Assembly: GCA_047291315.1 (NCBI GenBank)
Contig: JBDPYZ010000004.1
Coordinates: 62,001 to 126,000 of the forward strand
Reading direction: 5' to 3'
DNA: 64,000 nucleotides
Origin: Arsenophonus fragariae
GTDB lineage: Bacteria; Pseudomonadota; Gammaproteobacteria; Enterobacterales; Enterobacteriaceae
The notes under the pieces were generated by a model. It searched no databases, had not been told where the DNA came from, and saw nothing but the letters and a program-made list of their open reading frames with translations. Positions within the stretch are counted from its first letter, which is position 1, and every line of letters starts with the position of its first letter. Position numbers and translations under genes: made by a program. This document shows positions 9,195 to 17,944 of the stretch, piece by piece.

Positions 9195-10430
9195 AAATCG
9201 CGGGTGGCGCTTACGATGCAGCAGGATCAGCTGCTTCTACCTCAGCAGCCAAATTTAACACAATAAAATTACGTATATTAGTTGCCATAACCGTATTAAT
9301 TTCTAGTCACCAACGATCAGTAAAATATCTCTTAAACGCATTAGCTACTCAATTAATCTATCATCGATGTTTTTCCTTCACGGTATATGCTAACAACATT
9401 AAGGCCATAACGTGTGCGAAATTTAATTTCTCGCAAAATACTCGCCTAATAACTCAGATTGTGGCGCTAAAGAAAACTTTGCCATTACGAATTCACACGA
9501 GCGAACAGAGAAATATTCACCTCGTAAAATCATTGGTACCAACTTTTATTCATGGCAAAATTCACTTAGATCAACGTCACTATCAGACATATCGACTAAT
9601 AACACATCACGTTCATGTAACTCTGTTGTGGTCGTTATACTTAACATAACTCGACGAAGACGTTGCAACGTTCAATACCAATAACATTCACATCATAACG
9701 TGAGCGTAAATGTAATTCATCAAGAAAGTAGCTGATTAAAGGTGATGGGCAGATAACCAAACAATGAGCGCAACCTGTTAGCTTAAATCACGAATAAAGT
9801 CGCGAAATGTTCGCCGATGAGGATCAGTATTCACTGCAATTTCTCGTTTACCTAACCAACGACGAACCATCCACATATAAATAATTGCCAGCAACAGCAC
9901 CGCAATCCCAATCGGCGTAATGGCAAGAATTTGAATCCCATATAACCTTCTCTGACCAGTTCACTATTAACTATCATATTTGGCGGTGCCGCTACTAACA
10001 TCATCATGCCACTGATAAGTCCAGCAAAGCCTAATGGCATCATCAATCGCCCTGATGGAATTTTCATTTGTTTAGCAACATTAAGAACAACCGGAATAAA
10101 GATTGCAACAATGCCAGTTGAATTCATAAAAATTCCTAAACCTGCGACTGGTATCATTAAAAAAATCAGCATCCTATTTTCATTATTACCAGCTACACTG
10201 ACTAACCAATCACCAACTTGGTAGGCAATACCAGTGCGGATTAATTCCGCACTAAAAACAAAAAGTGCTGAAATTAGCCGCACATTGAGATCACTAAAGC
10301 CGATTGTTACTTGTTCAAGCGTCAATATGACTCACAATGCAACAACATCCATATGGATCTTATTAGTCAAAAAAGAGTGACAACTATTAATAGTAAAATT
10401 AATACTCATACCAGCTGGCTATTCAAAATG
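9195..10430 (-). pseudogene. yfbS: yfbS remnant (SLC13-type transporter with TrkA-C domains)
   Basis: Minus-strand pieces from about 10430 down to 9195 follow YfbS in order. MDVVAL then a stop then VILTLEQV; the well kept block FMNSTGIVAIFIPVVLNVAK and PLGFAGLISGMMMLVAAPPN (10325-9852); then, through frameshifts, RTFRDFIRDLS, RYDVNVIGIERCN and the second TrkA-C block up to FIVLNLAAEVEAADPAAS at about 9195. The entire second transporter half of the roughly 610-residue protein is missing, exactly where the first prophage ends. YfbS is a predicted anion/sulfate-type symporter of unknown substrate. Confidence 0.85.
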
Positions 10431-10512
10431 ACCTCAAATTAAGTATATTCATAGAGCTTATTTGTCATAAATAGCGAAATTTGCCGGCCCAATTTATGAA
10501 ATTGATAGACTT

Positions 10513-11160
10513 TTATCGCTGAGTCACCGTAACAATACCTTGGTTATCTGGTTTTGAAATGTTTAATTCAGTAAATGATTTGATAATTAGAGAAATTTCT
10601 TCTCGCCGTCTCATACCAGCTGGCGCGTGAACAGCGATAACCTGACACCCCGCATCTAAAGCAGAATAGATCCCTGCCTCGACATCTTCAACCGCAATAC
10701 ATACTTTTGGAGATAAATTTAGTAATTGTGCACCAAGCAAAAAAGGATCTGGCACGGTTTACCTTGTTCAACCCGTTCAATAGTGACCCAGTGTTTTGTT
10801 CCTTTGCTACGATTAAAAGCAATGAACTGCGCCAGAAGTCACTATTGCCCATGGAATAGCAAATACATTTAGTTGCTCAAGTAAATCAATCGCACCAGGT
10901 AGTACCACAATTCCTGACATATTGGCTACTTCCAGGTTTTCCAGTCAATAAAAAACTTCATCAATTTCAGTTTCAGCTGCATTTGGCATAAAATGACGGA
11001 TAGAATTTATTGCTGGTTTGCCATGAATATAGTGCAAAACATCCGTTTCTGAAATACCTACCCGACTGCTAAATTCTCGCCAACAATGTTCAACGTTAGG
11101 TAATAAATCAACCAGCGTGCCATCCAAATCAAATAGAAATCCCTTACATTGTAATACCAT
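10513..11160 (-). pseudogene. yfbT: yfbT remnant (HAD sugar phosphatase)
   Basis: N-terminal block GFLFDLDGTLVDLLPNVEH with the HAD motif I (DLDGT) at 11160-10945, and C-terminal block DPFLLGAQLLNLSPKVCIAV and EDVEAGIYSALDAGCQVIAV at 10755-10513, match YfbT, a HAD-type sugar phosphatase. The middle third (about 10756-10944) is out of frame with stops. It sits between yfbS and yfbU as in E. coli. Broken. Confidence 0.85.
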
Positions 11161-11169
11161 TGATTCTCC

Positions 11170-11684
11170 TTAGATAAGTAATGCATTAATGATTTGATTA
11201 ATTTCTACTGTACAAAGAAGATATTGACGCGGACAAGATATCCAAACAGTTAACATTCTCAGATATTTATCCCACATAGGTGTCTGAACATAAAAATCAT
11301 CGCTACCACTAACAAAATGACGATAGCAACCTTCACTATTAACCCAAAACGAACATAATTGAGATAATGTGCTTCAGTAACAACATCAAAGCCTAAAAAG
11401 ATAACTCTTTTATCTGTAATATCGGCTTTAGACGACAAATTTTCCCAGGAAAATTGTAAGACATGATACATTTCCATGATATCAATGATAGTCTGGCAAT
11501 TTTCTTCTGACAACTCAGCAAAATCTTGTTCTAACTCTTTTATTTACAAACCAAAATTACCTTCAATGATAGTTTGACAGTATTGATAATATTTGGCATT
11601 ATCCGGATAAAGGATAATCAGCATTTTATACTAGTTAAACTCTAAGCTAAACAGAATTAAGCGTTGTACATTGGTAATTTCCAT
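11170..11684 (-). pseudogene. yfbU: yfbU remnant
   Basis: From ATG 11684 the frame reads MEITNVQRLILFSLEFN, stop, then YKMLIILYPDNAKYYQYCQT, another stop, LEQDFAELSEENCQTIIDIM and EMYHVLQFSWENL...VIFLGFDVVTEAHYL, and after a frameshift VQTPMWDKYLRML to TAA at 11170. This tracks E. coli YfbU over its length, but at least two stops and one frameshift break it. YfbU is a conserved enterobacterial protein that has been linked to toxin-induced cell death; no clear molecular function is known to me. Confidence 0.85.
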
Positions 11685-11865
11685 TATAGCTCTCTTATTA
11701 CTTGGAAATTTACCAAATCATCACATTACTTCGCTGCCTTTTATAGTGATAATTAAACTTTTATTCATCTAAAAAGATTTTCCATCATTAAAATTAAAAA
11801 CATCTTATGCAATGCTACTCATCTTTAATTGCTGATTAGCTAACCCTCTATCCTTTCAAATTATG

Positions 11866-12321
11866 TTAAATACCATCAATAAAAGAGAGATCTAATTGTT
11901 TAAAAGCACGTTTTAACAATTCGGCTAGTGTTTGATAAGTAGGTGTTCCTTTAACTGGTGTGATAGTAATTCCAGCTTGATTAAATTTTTCACGAATTTC
12001 ATAAAACCAACTAAGTAATGCAGATGGTAGTGGCGTAACTGAACGCTTACCTAACCACCATAATCCCTGCAAAGGTAAGCTACAAGCAAAAATCGCTGTT
12101 GCTACCGCCGGTCCCAGCTGACCACCTAATGCAATCTGCCAAGTAAGCGTAAAAACAGCAACAGCCGGCATATAACGAATACCAAATCGGCTAACTGTGA
12201 TTATTCTATGCTCGGGAAAAATAGGCATCAAACATTTCTCCAACGGAAATGTCTTGGCATACTGCCGGCCTAGTTTCAGCTTTTGTAGGAAACCCCGGGT
12301 CGTTTCTGGAGTCGTATTCAT
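11866..12321 (-). CDS. yfbV: YfbV, UPF0208 inner-membrane protein
   Basis: A 151-residue protein matching YfbV over its length, with the highly conserved membrane block VFTLTWQIALGGQLGPAVAT and LQGLWWLGKRSVTPLP. In E. coli this membrane protein is reported to limit long-range chromosome effects near the terminus. The start at 12321 (MNTTPETTRGF) is chosen over an upstream in-frame codon because GAGG lies 5 nt before it. It is divergent from ackA, with about 400 bases between them, as in E. coli. Unlike its three downstream neighbours it is intact. Confidence 0.88.
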   Translation of the reverse strand: MNTTPETTRGFLQKLKLGRQYAKTFPLEKCLMPIFPEHRIITVSRFGIRYMPAVAVFTLTWQIALGGQLGPAVATAIFACSLPLQGLWWLGKRSVTPLPSALLSWFYEIREKFNQAGITITPVKGTPTYQTLAELLKRAFKQLDLSFIDGI

Positions 12322-12342
12322 TAATACCTCACATGACTTCAA

Positions 12343-12738
12343 TCAATTTCTCATGTAAAATTTTAAAAAAATGTATAAAGTATAAAATCTTTTTAGTAGA
12401 ATTTATAGTACAACATTAGTTGTCTTAGGCCACGATTTCTAAATCTATAGAAAAAACTTATATCATATAAAGTTTATATTTGGTCTATTACTATGTTTTC
12501 AATCCATAATGTTAATATTATATTGCATCTTTAATATCAACATTGCAAACATAGTTATTTATGTCAATAAATAGGATTAAAATATCATAGTATTAGGTAA
12601 ATATGATATTAATCATTAATATGATCCCAGGGATAAGCTAGGCTACTAGCATTCTATTGGATTGATGTTTATTAAAACTAGTCTTCCTGGTTAATCTGAA
12701 AAAGAAGACTTCATGATAACGATATAGTAGGTAATTCC
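12343..12738. promoter_or_regulatory. Divergent yfbV-ackA intergenic region
   Basis: About 400 A+T-rich bases between the divergent yfbV and ackA genes. It must carry the ackA promoters on the plus strand and that of yfbV on the minus strand. I see no ORF and no motif clear enough to name. Confidence 0.4.
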
Positions 12739-13941
12739 ATGTCAAGTAAGCTGGTACTTGTCCTCAACTGCGGTAGCTCTTCCCTGAAATTTGCTATCAT
12801 TGATCCTATTAACGGCGAAGAACAACTATCTGGTTTAGCAGAATGTTTTTATCTACCAGAAGCCCGTATTAAATGGAAAATAGATGGCACTAAAAATGAA
12901 GTTGCTTTAGGTTCAGGCGCTGCACACAATGAAACAATGACTTTCATTGTCAATCAAATTCTTACTCAAAAACCAGAATTAGCCCAAGCAATTTCTGCTA
13001 TTGGTCATCGTATTGTTCACGGCGGGGAAAAATTTACCCAATCGGTTGTTATTAATGATGAAGTCGTTAAAGGCATTAAAGCATCTATTCCATTTGCACC
13101 ATTACATAATCCTGCTGGCATTATTGGACTTGAAGAAGCTAAAAAAGCATTTCCACATTTAAATGATAAACATGTCGCTGTATTTGATACTGCCTTCCAT
13201 CAAACTATGCCGGTTGAAGCTTATTTATATGCTTTGCCTTATCGTCTTTACAAAGAACATGGTATTCGTCGTTACGGCGCGCACGGTACCAGCCATTATT
13301 ATGTTTCTCAGCAAGCAGCCAAAGAACTTAATAAACCGATTAATGAGCTGAATGTAATCACCTGCCATTTAGGTAATGGTGGATCTGTTACCGCTGTAGT
13401 TAATGGACAATCTGTTGATACCTCAATGGGTCTCACACCACTAGAAGGCTTAGTGATGGGAACGCGTAGTGGTGATATCGATCCGGCGATTGTATTCCAC
13501 CTTCATGACGCCTTGGGTATGAGTCTTGATAAGATCAATACATTATTAACAAAAGAGTCTGGCATACTTGGATTAACTGAAGTTACCAACGATTGTCGTT
13601 ATGTCGAAGAAAATTATAACACTAAGGCAGAAGCAAAACAGGCGATGGATGTCTATTGTCATCGTTTAGCTAAATATATCGCCTCTTATTGCACATTAAT
13701 GGAAGGGCGATTAGACGCAATTATCTTCACAGGTGGCATTGGAGAAAACTCAGCCTTGGTACGTGAATTAACGCTTAAAAAATTATCTTTAATTGGTATT
13801 AAGTATGATCACGAGCGCAACTTAGCCGCACGCTTTGGCAAATCAGGCAAGATCACAACTGACGATAGCATTCCTGCTATGGTTATTCCAACTAATGAAG
13901 AGTTAGTTATTGCTCAGGACACTAACCGTCTAAGGGCATAA
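12739..13941 (+). CDS. ackA: Acetate kinase
   Basis: A full-length 400-residue AckA. It interconverts acetyl phosphate + ADP and acetate + ATP, the ATP-forming step of acetate overflow. Signature blocks: LVLNCGSSSLKF (N-terminal nucleotide/acetate-site motif), AIGHRIVHGGEKF, FDTAFHQTMP, RRYGAHGTSH, DTSMGLTPLEGLVMGTRSGD and FTGGIGENSA. It is about as long as and very similar to E. coli AckA. pta follows 68 bp downstream on the same strand, giving the standard ackA-pta unit. No damage seen. Confidence 0.97.
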   Translation: MSSKLVLVLNCGSSSLKFAIIDPINGEEQLSGLAECFYLPEARIKWKIDGTKNEVALGSGAAHNETMTFIVNQILTQKPELAQAISAIGHRIVHGGEKFTQSVVINDEVVKGIKASIPFAPLHNPAGIIGLEEAKKAFPHLNDKHVAVFDTAFHQTMPVEAYLYALPYRLYKEHGIRRYGAHGTSHYYVSQQAAKELNKPINELNVITCHLGNGGSVTAVVNGQSVDTSMGLTPLEGLVMGTRSGDIDPAIVFHLHDALGMSLDKINTLLTKESGILGLTEVTNDCRYVEENYNTKAEAKQAMDVYCHRLAKYIASYCTLMEGRLDAIIFTGGIGENSALVRELTLKKLSLIGIKYDHERNLAARFGKSGKITTDDSIPAMVIPTNEELVIAQDTNRLRA

Positions 13942-14009
13942 ATAGATTAGAAATCTGCCAGTTTAACGATTCTGCGTTTGAACATCTTGCAACTGTTAAA
14001 GAGGTACAT

Positions 14010-16151
14010 GTGTCACGTACAATAATGTTAATACCGACTGACATTAGTGTTGGCTTAACCAGTGTCAGTTTAGGGGTCATCCGTTCAATGGAGCAAAAAG
14101 GAGTTAGCCTAACGATTTTTAAACCCATTGCTCAACCCCGTTTTGGTAACAAAGATCAGACAACTGAAGTATTACGCTCCCATTCTAGTGTTCAGGTCGC
14201 TGAACCACTAAAAATGAGTTATGTTGAATCTCTACTGGCTAATGATCAAAAAGATGTTTTAATGGAAGAGATTGTTGCCCTTTATCATGACAATACGCAA
14301 CAGGCTGAAGTTATTCTGATCGAAGGCTTAATGCCCACCCGTAAGCACCCTTTTGCTCAATCGTTAAATTACGATATCGCCAAAGCACTGGGAGCTGACG
14401 TTATTTTTATCACCGCATTAGGTAACAACACACCGGAACAATTAAAAGAACGCATTGAATTTGCCCGCGCAGAGTTTGGTGGTGTACAAAATAAAAATAT
14501 TACTGGGGTGATTATTAATAAACTAAATGCACCGGTTGATGAGCATGGTCGTACCCGCCCGGACTTATCTGAAATATTTGATGAGTCGACTAAAGCCACA
14601 ATCGCAAAAATTGATAGCAAAACGTTAGCTAACAATAGTCTGCTGCCAATATTGGGTTGTATTCCGTGGAATTTTGATCTGATAGCCACCCGTGGTATTG
14701 ATATTGCTAATCACTTGAATACCACCATCATCAATGAAGGTGCTCTACAAACCCGGCGAATAAAATCGGTTATTTTCTGTGACCACAGTGTGCCCAATAT
14801 GGTAGAACTGTTTCGTCCCGGCTCATTGCTGGTGACCTCTTCTGATCGTCCTGACGTTATTGTATCTGCCTGTTTAGCAGCCATGAATGGCATCGAAATT
14901 GGTGCGTTACTATTAACTTGCGGTTACCCCATTGCCAAGCCAATACACGATCTCTGTCACCGTGCTTTCGAAACCGGTTTACCCGTATTAATGGTAGATA
15001 CCAATACCTGGCAAACTTCTTTAAGTCTACAGAGTTTCAGCTTAGAAGTGCATGCAGATGATCATGAGCGGATTGAAAAAATACAAAACTATGTTGCCTT
15101 GCATATTAACCAAAAATGGATCGACTCACTCACTGCTGATTCAGAACGTCCTAAACGGCTATCACCCCCCGCTTTCCGTTATCAATTAACCGAGTTAGCG
15201 CGTAAAGCTAAAAAACGTATCGTGTTGCCAGAAGGTAATGAACCTCGTACGGTAAAAGCGGCTGCTATTTGTGCTGAAAGAGGCATTGCCACCTGTATTT
15301 TGCTGGGTGAGCCCGATGAAATAAAACGTGTTGCTACCGCTCAAGGGGTTGAATTAGGCTCGGGAATCGAAATTATGGCACCTAAATCAGTGCAAAAAAA
15401 TTACGTTGAGCGTTTGGTTGAGCTGCGCAAAAATAAAGGCATGACTGAAATTGTGGCGCGGGAACAGTTAGAAGATAATGTGGTGTTAGGCACTATGATG
15501 CTTGAAAAAAATGAAGTTGATGGTTTAGTTTCCGGTGCCATTCATACCACGGCGAATACTATTCGCCCACCGTTACAACTAATCAAAACTGCCCCGGGTA
15601 GCTCAATCGTTTCTTCGATATTCTTTATGCTATTGCCTGAGCAAGTGCTAGTTTATGGCGACTGCGCGATAAATCCAGACCCAACTGCTGAACAATTATC
15701 AGAAATCGCCATCCAGTCCGCTGATTCTGCCAAAGCATTTGGAATTGAGCCGCGAGTGGCAATAATCTCTTACTCTACCGGTAACTCCGGTGCTGGCAGT
15801 GACGTGGACAAAGTACGTGAAGCAACCAGTTTAGCCCAAGCGAAACGGCCAGATTTAGTAATTGACGGCCCATTACAATATGATGCGGCCATTATGGCAG
15901 ATGTTGCTAAATGTAAAGCGCCAAATTCACCGGTAGCCGGTCAAGCAACGGTGTTTATTTTCCCTGATCTCAATACCGGTAACACCACCTATAAAGCGGT
16001 GCAACGTTCTGCTAATTTGGTTTCTATCGGACCTATGCTACAAGGGATGCGTAAACCGGTTAATGACTTGTCCCGCGGCGCATTGGTTGATGATATTGTT
16101 TATACCATTGCACTTACTGCCATTCAGGCAACGCAAAATAAAAATTATTAA
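14010..16151 (+). CDS. pta: Phosphate acetyltransferase (long form)
   Basis: A 713-residue Pta of the long enterobacterial type: N-terminal P-loop-like/DRTGG regulatory part (SRTIMLIPTDISVGLTSVSL) and C-terminal catalytic PTA_PTB domain (IVLPEGNEPRTVKAAAICAE, YGDCAINPDPTAEQL, SYSTGNSGAGSDVDKV, DGPLQYDAA). It interconverts acetyl-CoA and acetyl phosphate and feeds AckA. The 68-bp gap after ackA is like that in relatives. A strong terminator follows. Intact, so overflow and acetyl-phosphate metabolism is retained. Confidence 0.97.
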   Translation: MSRTIMLIPTDISVGLTSVSLGVIRSMEQKGVSLTIFKPIAQPRFGNKDQTTEVLRSHSSVQVAEPLKMSYVESLLANDQKDVLMEEIVALYHDNTQQAEVILIEGLMPTRKHPFAQSLNYDIAKALGADVIFITALGNNTPEQLKERIEFARAEFGGVQNKNITGVIINKLNAPVDEHGRTRPDLSEIFDESTKATIAKIDSKTLANNSLLPILGCIPWNFDLIATRGIDIANHLNTTIINEGALQTRRIKSVIFCDHSVPNMVELFRPGSLLVTSSDRPDVIVSACLAAMNGIEIGALLLTCGYPIAKPIHDLCHRAFETGLPVLMVDTNTWQTSLSLQSFSLEVHADDHERIEKIQNYVALHINQKWIDSLTADSERPKRLSPPAFRYQLTELARKAKKRIVLPEGNEPRTVKAAAICAERGIATCILLGEPDEIKRVATAQGVELGSGIEIMAPKSVQKNYVERLVELRKNKGMTEIVAREQLEDNVVLGTMMLEKNEVDGLVSGAIHTTANTIRPPLQLIKTAPGSSIVSSIFFMLLPEQVLVYGDCAINPDPTAEQLSEIAIQSADSAKAFGIEPRVAIISYSTGNSGAGSDVDKVREATSLAQAKRPDLVIDGPLQYDAAIMADVAKCKAPNSPVAGQATVFIFPDLNTGNTTYKAVQRSANLVSIGPMLQGMRKPVNDLSRGALVDDIVYTIALTAIQATQNKNY

Positions 16152-16165
16152 TTTTTCTAGCTGAC

Positions 16166-16200
16166 AAAAAAGCCGAAATACAATGTATTTCGGCTTTTTT
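16166..16200 (+). terminator. Intrinsic terminator of ackA-pta
   Basis: AAAAAAGCCGAAATAC - AAT - GTATTTCGGCTTTTTT is a near-perfect long hairpin followed by six T. It lies 15 bp after the pta stop and, being flanked by A and T runs, works in both directions; on the minus strand it would stop transcription coming from the phage tail module. Confidence 0.95.
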
Positions 16201-16312
16201 ATTCACTAAATACTAAATCACTAACTAACCTTAATCGATGAAATTAAGTTCTATTAACGGCTGAATTAATGAAAAAACTACAATTATTAACTGAAATTTC
16301 CAGCATCCTCGC
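16201..16312. other. Chromosome-to-phage junction stretch
   Basis: About 110 bases between the pta terminator and the first base of phage homology. An ATG at 16269 (MKKLQLLTEISSILAR) opens a frame that runs into antisense phage sequence; it may be the truncated start of a lost chromosomal gene, but there is no good ribosome-binding site. No attachment-site repeat is visible by eye. Confidence 0.4.
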
Positions 16313-16889
16313 TCGTTTCACGCAGAAGCACGCTGGTATCGCGTATTTTGCCGTTACTGTCTTTAACACTCACACCCAGACTGTTAAAGACTTTGCGGGC
16401 GTTTTCGCTATCACTGTTGAGTGTGCGTTGAAACTCCTTCACGCCGTCAGACAGTTCTTCAAAGTTAACGCCAACCGCCTGTGCGCTTTCTCTTAGCACC
16501 TGAAAACTTTTTGCCTCAATCCCCGTCTGGCGTACAGCTTTGTTGAAAGTATTAATGTGTTCGCCGGCGCTCATGATGGCGTGAACGGTGAAAGCGCCTG
16601 TGATAATCCCTTTAAACCCGTTAAGCTTTTCGCCCAGCTTACCTAATTTGCTTTCGGTTTTTTTTGCTTCTTTTTCCAGTTCGTCTACCGCATGACTGGC
16701 TTTGTCAACGTCTTTCGCGGTGATTTTGCTTTCATCGCCAAGCAGGTCAACTTTCCCCGTCACATAGGCAAACTGTGATGTCACGCCACCTAATTGTTGA
16801 GATAATTTATTCAGTGCCGCGATGAGCGTATTAAGCGCACCACTATCGGCATTGACCCCAATATCAAGACTTAATTTTTCTTCAGTCAT
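16313..16889 (-). pseudogene. Tape-measure protein, copy A, truncated to its N-terminus
   Basis: The first about 190 residues are nearly identical to the intact tape-measure protein at 54436-56139 (same start MTEEKLSLDIGVNADSGALN). Identity at DNA level ends at 16313 (CGTTTCACGCA); beyond it, chromosomal-type sequence adds a short unrelated tail and stop. The tape measure spans the tail lumen and sets tail length, so this truncated form cannot work. The break point defines the left end of the inserted phage material. A few substitutions separate the two copies (for example Tyr for His in QFAxVTG). Confidence 0.9.
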
Positions 16890-16892
16890 AAC

Positions 16893-17156
16893 TCACCGTT
16901 TGCTTTGCTTGGCTTCTTCGTGGTGTTTCCACTCAATTGCCCCTGTGATAAAGGCGTGTTCGGCAGTTTTCAGATAAAAATACATATCTTCATCTCTTAA
17001 GGCAGAAAGTTCACACACTGAGCCGTAACCGGCTTTCGCTAGTGAGAAAAGAAGCTTGTCGTGGTCAGTGAGTGAAGTTTGCCTGACGTACTGTTGCCAG
17101 CTATTCTGATAGCGTGGCGTGAACGTTAACTCCGCGTTAATGCCGACAAAAAAGGG
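16893..17156 (-). other. -1 programmed frameshift extension of the tail chaperone, copy A
   Basis: Slippage on the heptamer CCCTTTT (zero frame C_CCT_TTT at 17156-17150) moves ribosomes to a frame that stays open for about 85 codons, reading GPFFVGINAELTFTPRYQNS and ending EEAKQSKR at TGA 16893-16895, four bases before the tape-measure start. The extension has no usable start codon of its own. This is the architecture of lambda G/GT: a minority longer chaperone that bridges to the tail tube. The arrangement is intact in both phage copies. Confidence 0.8.
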
Positions 17157-17491
17157 GCCGCATAGAGATGCAACACGGTTAAGGTTAATGGAATGAAGAG
17201 CTCAGTATTTTCATCAAAAAAGTGAGGCAGTTTGCTAATACTCATCCCGTCTTTGGTGATCTGGTTATAAAGCTGTCTGAGATTTTCATCACTGTGACGG
17301 GATAATGTCGCGGCAATCCGTTTTGACTGCCCTAAATCCTCAATAATTTCCAGCGCTTTCAACCTTAAATGATGATTGAAGTTGCCAATCTCAAATTCGG
17401 TGCCCTGAACTGAAAAGGCCTTGTTTTTGGTAATATCAACAATATCTTCCTGAGATAGCCCTGTCAGGGGGGTTAACCCTTGTTCTGTCAT
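17126..17491 (-). CDS. Tail assembly chaperone, copy A (short, G-like product)
   Basis: A 121-residue protein identical by eye to that at 56376-56741. It lies between the tail-tube gene and the tape measure, the standard place of the tail assembly chaperone of long-tailed phages, which coats the tape measure during assembly. It opens MTEQGLTPLTGLSQEDIVDI. Near its end, C_CCT_TTT at 17156-17150 is in the right phase for -1 slippage, giving a longer fusion product (see next entry). Assignment rests on gene order and this frameshift signal rather than on a recognised domain. Confidence 0.75.
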   Translation of the reverse strand: MTEQGLTPLTGLSQEDIVDITKNKAFSVQGTEFEIGNFNHHLRLKALEIIEDLGQSKRIAATLSRHSDENLRQLYNQITKDGMSISKLPHFFDENTELFIPLTLTVLHLYAAPFLSALTRS

Positions 17492-17502
17492 TGGTTAGTT
17501 CC

Positions 17503-17934
17503 TTAATTCTGTCTTAAGACTTGTCGGAAAGAAAATTTGTAGGTGAGGTCTGCGTTGCGTTCAGTGTTGGAATATTCTAGTGCCGGAAGCTCAAGTAAAC
17601 TTTTCCCCGTTAGGCTTAAGCTCTCTGTTTTTGATTTTCCATCGACTTTATAAAGCGTTACAATGGAGCCATTAAAAATAACCGTTTCATTGCATTCTGC
17701 CAGATTGGAGAGCCAGATATCATCATCACTGCCACGTAAAATATGCACTTCCATATCGCCAACATCGGCATCTTCCCTCTTTGCAATCACCACCGAGCTG
17801 CCAGCACCAATCACCCGGTTTGTATTGGCGTTAGGTTTGGTAATATTGATGTAGGTTCCAATCACAAAATTGGAAATCACATGCCCGTTGAGTATCAATG
17901 TCGTGGAACTGACATCATAAGCATATTGCGCCAT
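17503..17934 (-). CDS. Tail tube protein (DUF3277-like), copy A
   Basis: A 143-residue protein beginning MAQYAYDVSSTTLILNGHVI, following the sheath gene by 10 bp. Size, position and composition (mostly beta, with GSDDDIWLSNLAE) fit the tail tube of contractile-tailed phages; I recall it as DUF3277. It differs from copy B (56753-57184) only at two or so positions, such as Cys for Gly in NLAECNET and Lys for Gly in LTGKSLLEL. The changed cysteine sits in a conserved turn, so function is uncertain. Confidence 0.75.
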   Translation of the reverse strand: MAQYAYDVSSTTLILNGHVISNFVIGTYINITKPNANTNRVIGAGSSVVIAKREDADVGDMEVHILRGSDDDIWLSNLAECNETVIFNGSIVTLYKVDGKSKTESLSLTGKSLLELPALEYSNTERNADLTYKFSFRQVLRQN

Positions 17935-17944
17935 TTTTTATCCC

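Noticed and set aside
9087..9195. attL/attR core repeat for the first prophage
   Set aside because: I compared this stretch by eye with 2900-3140 and saw no convincing direct repeat; both sides are A+T-rich and altered.
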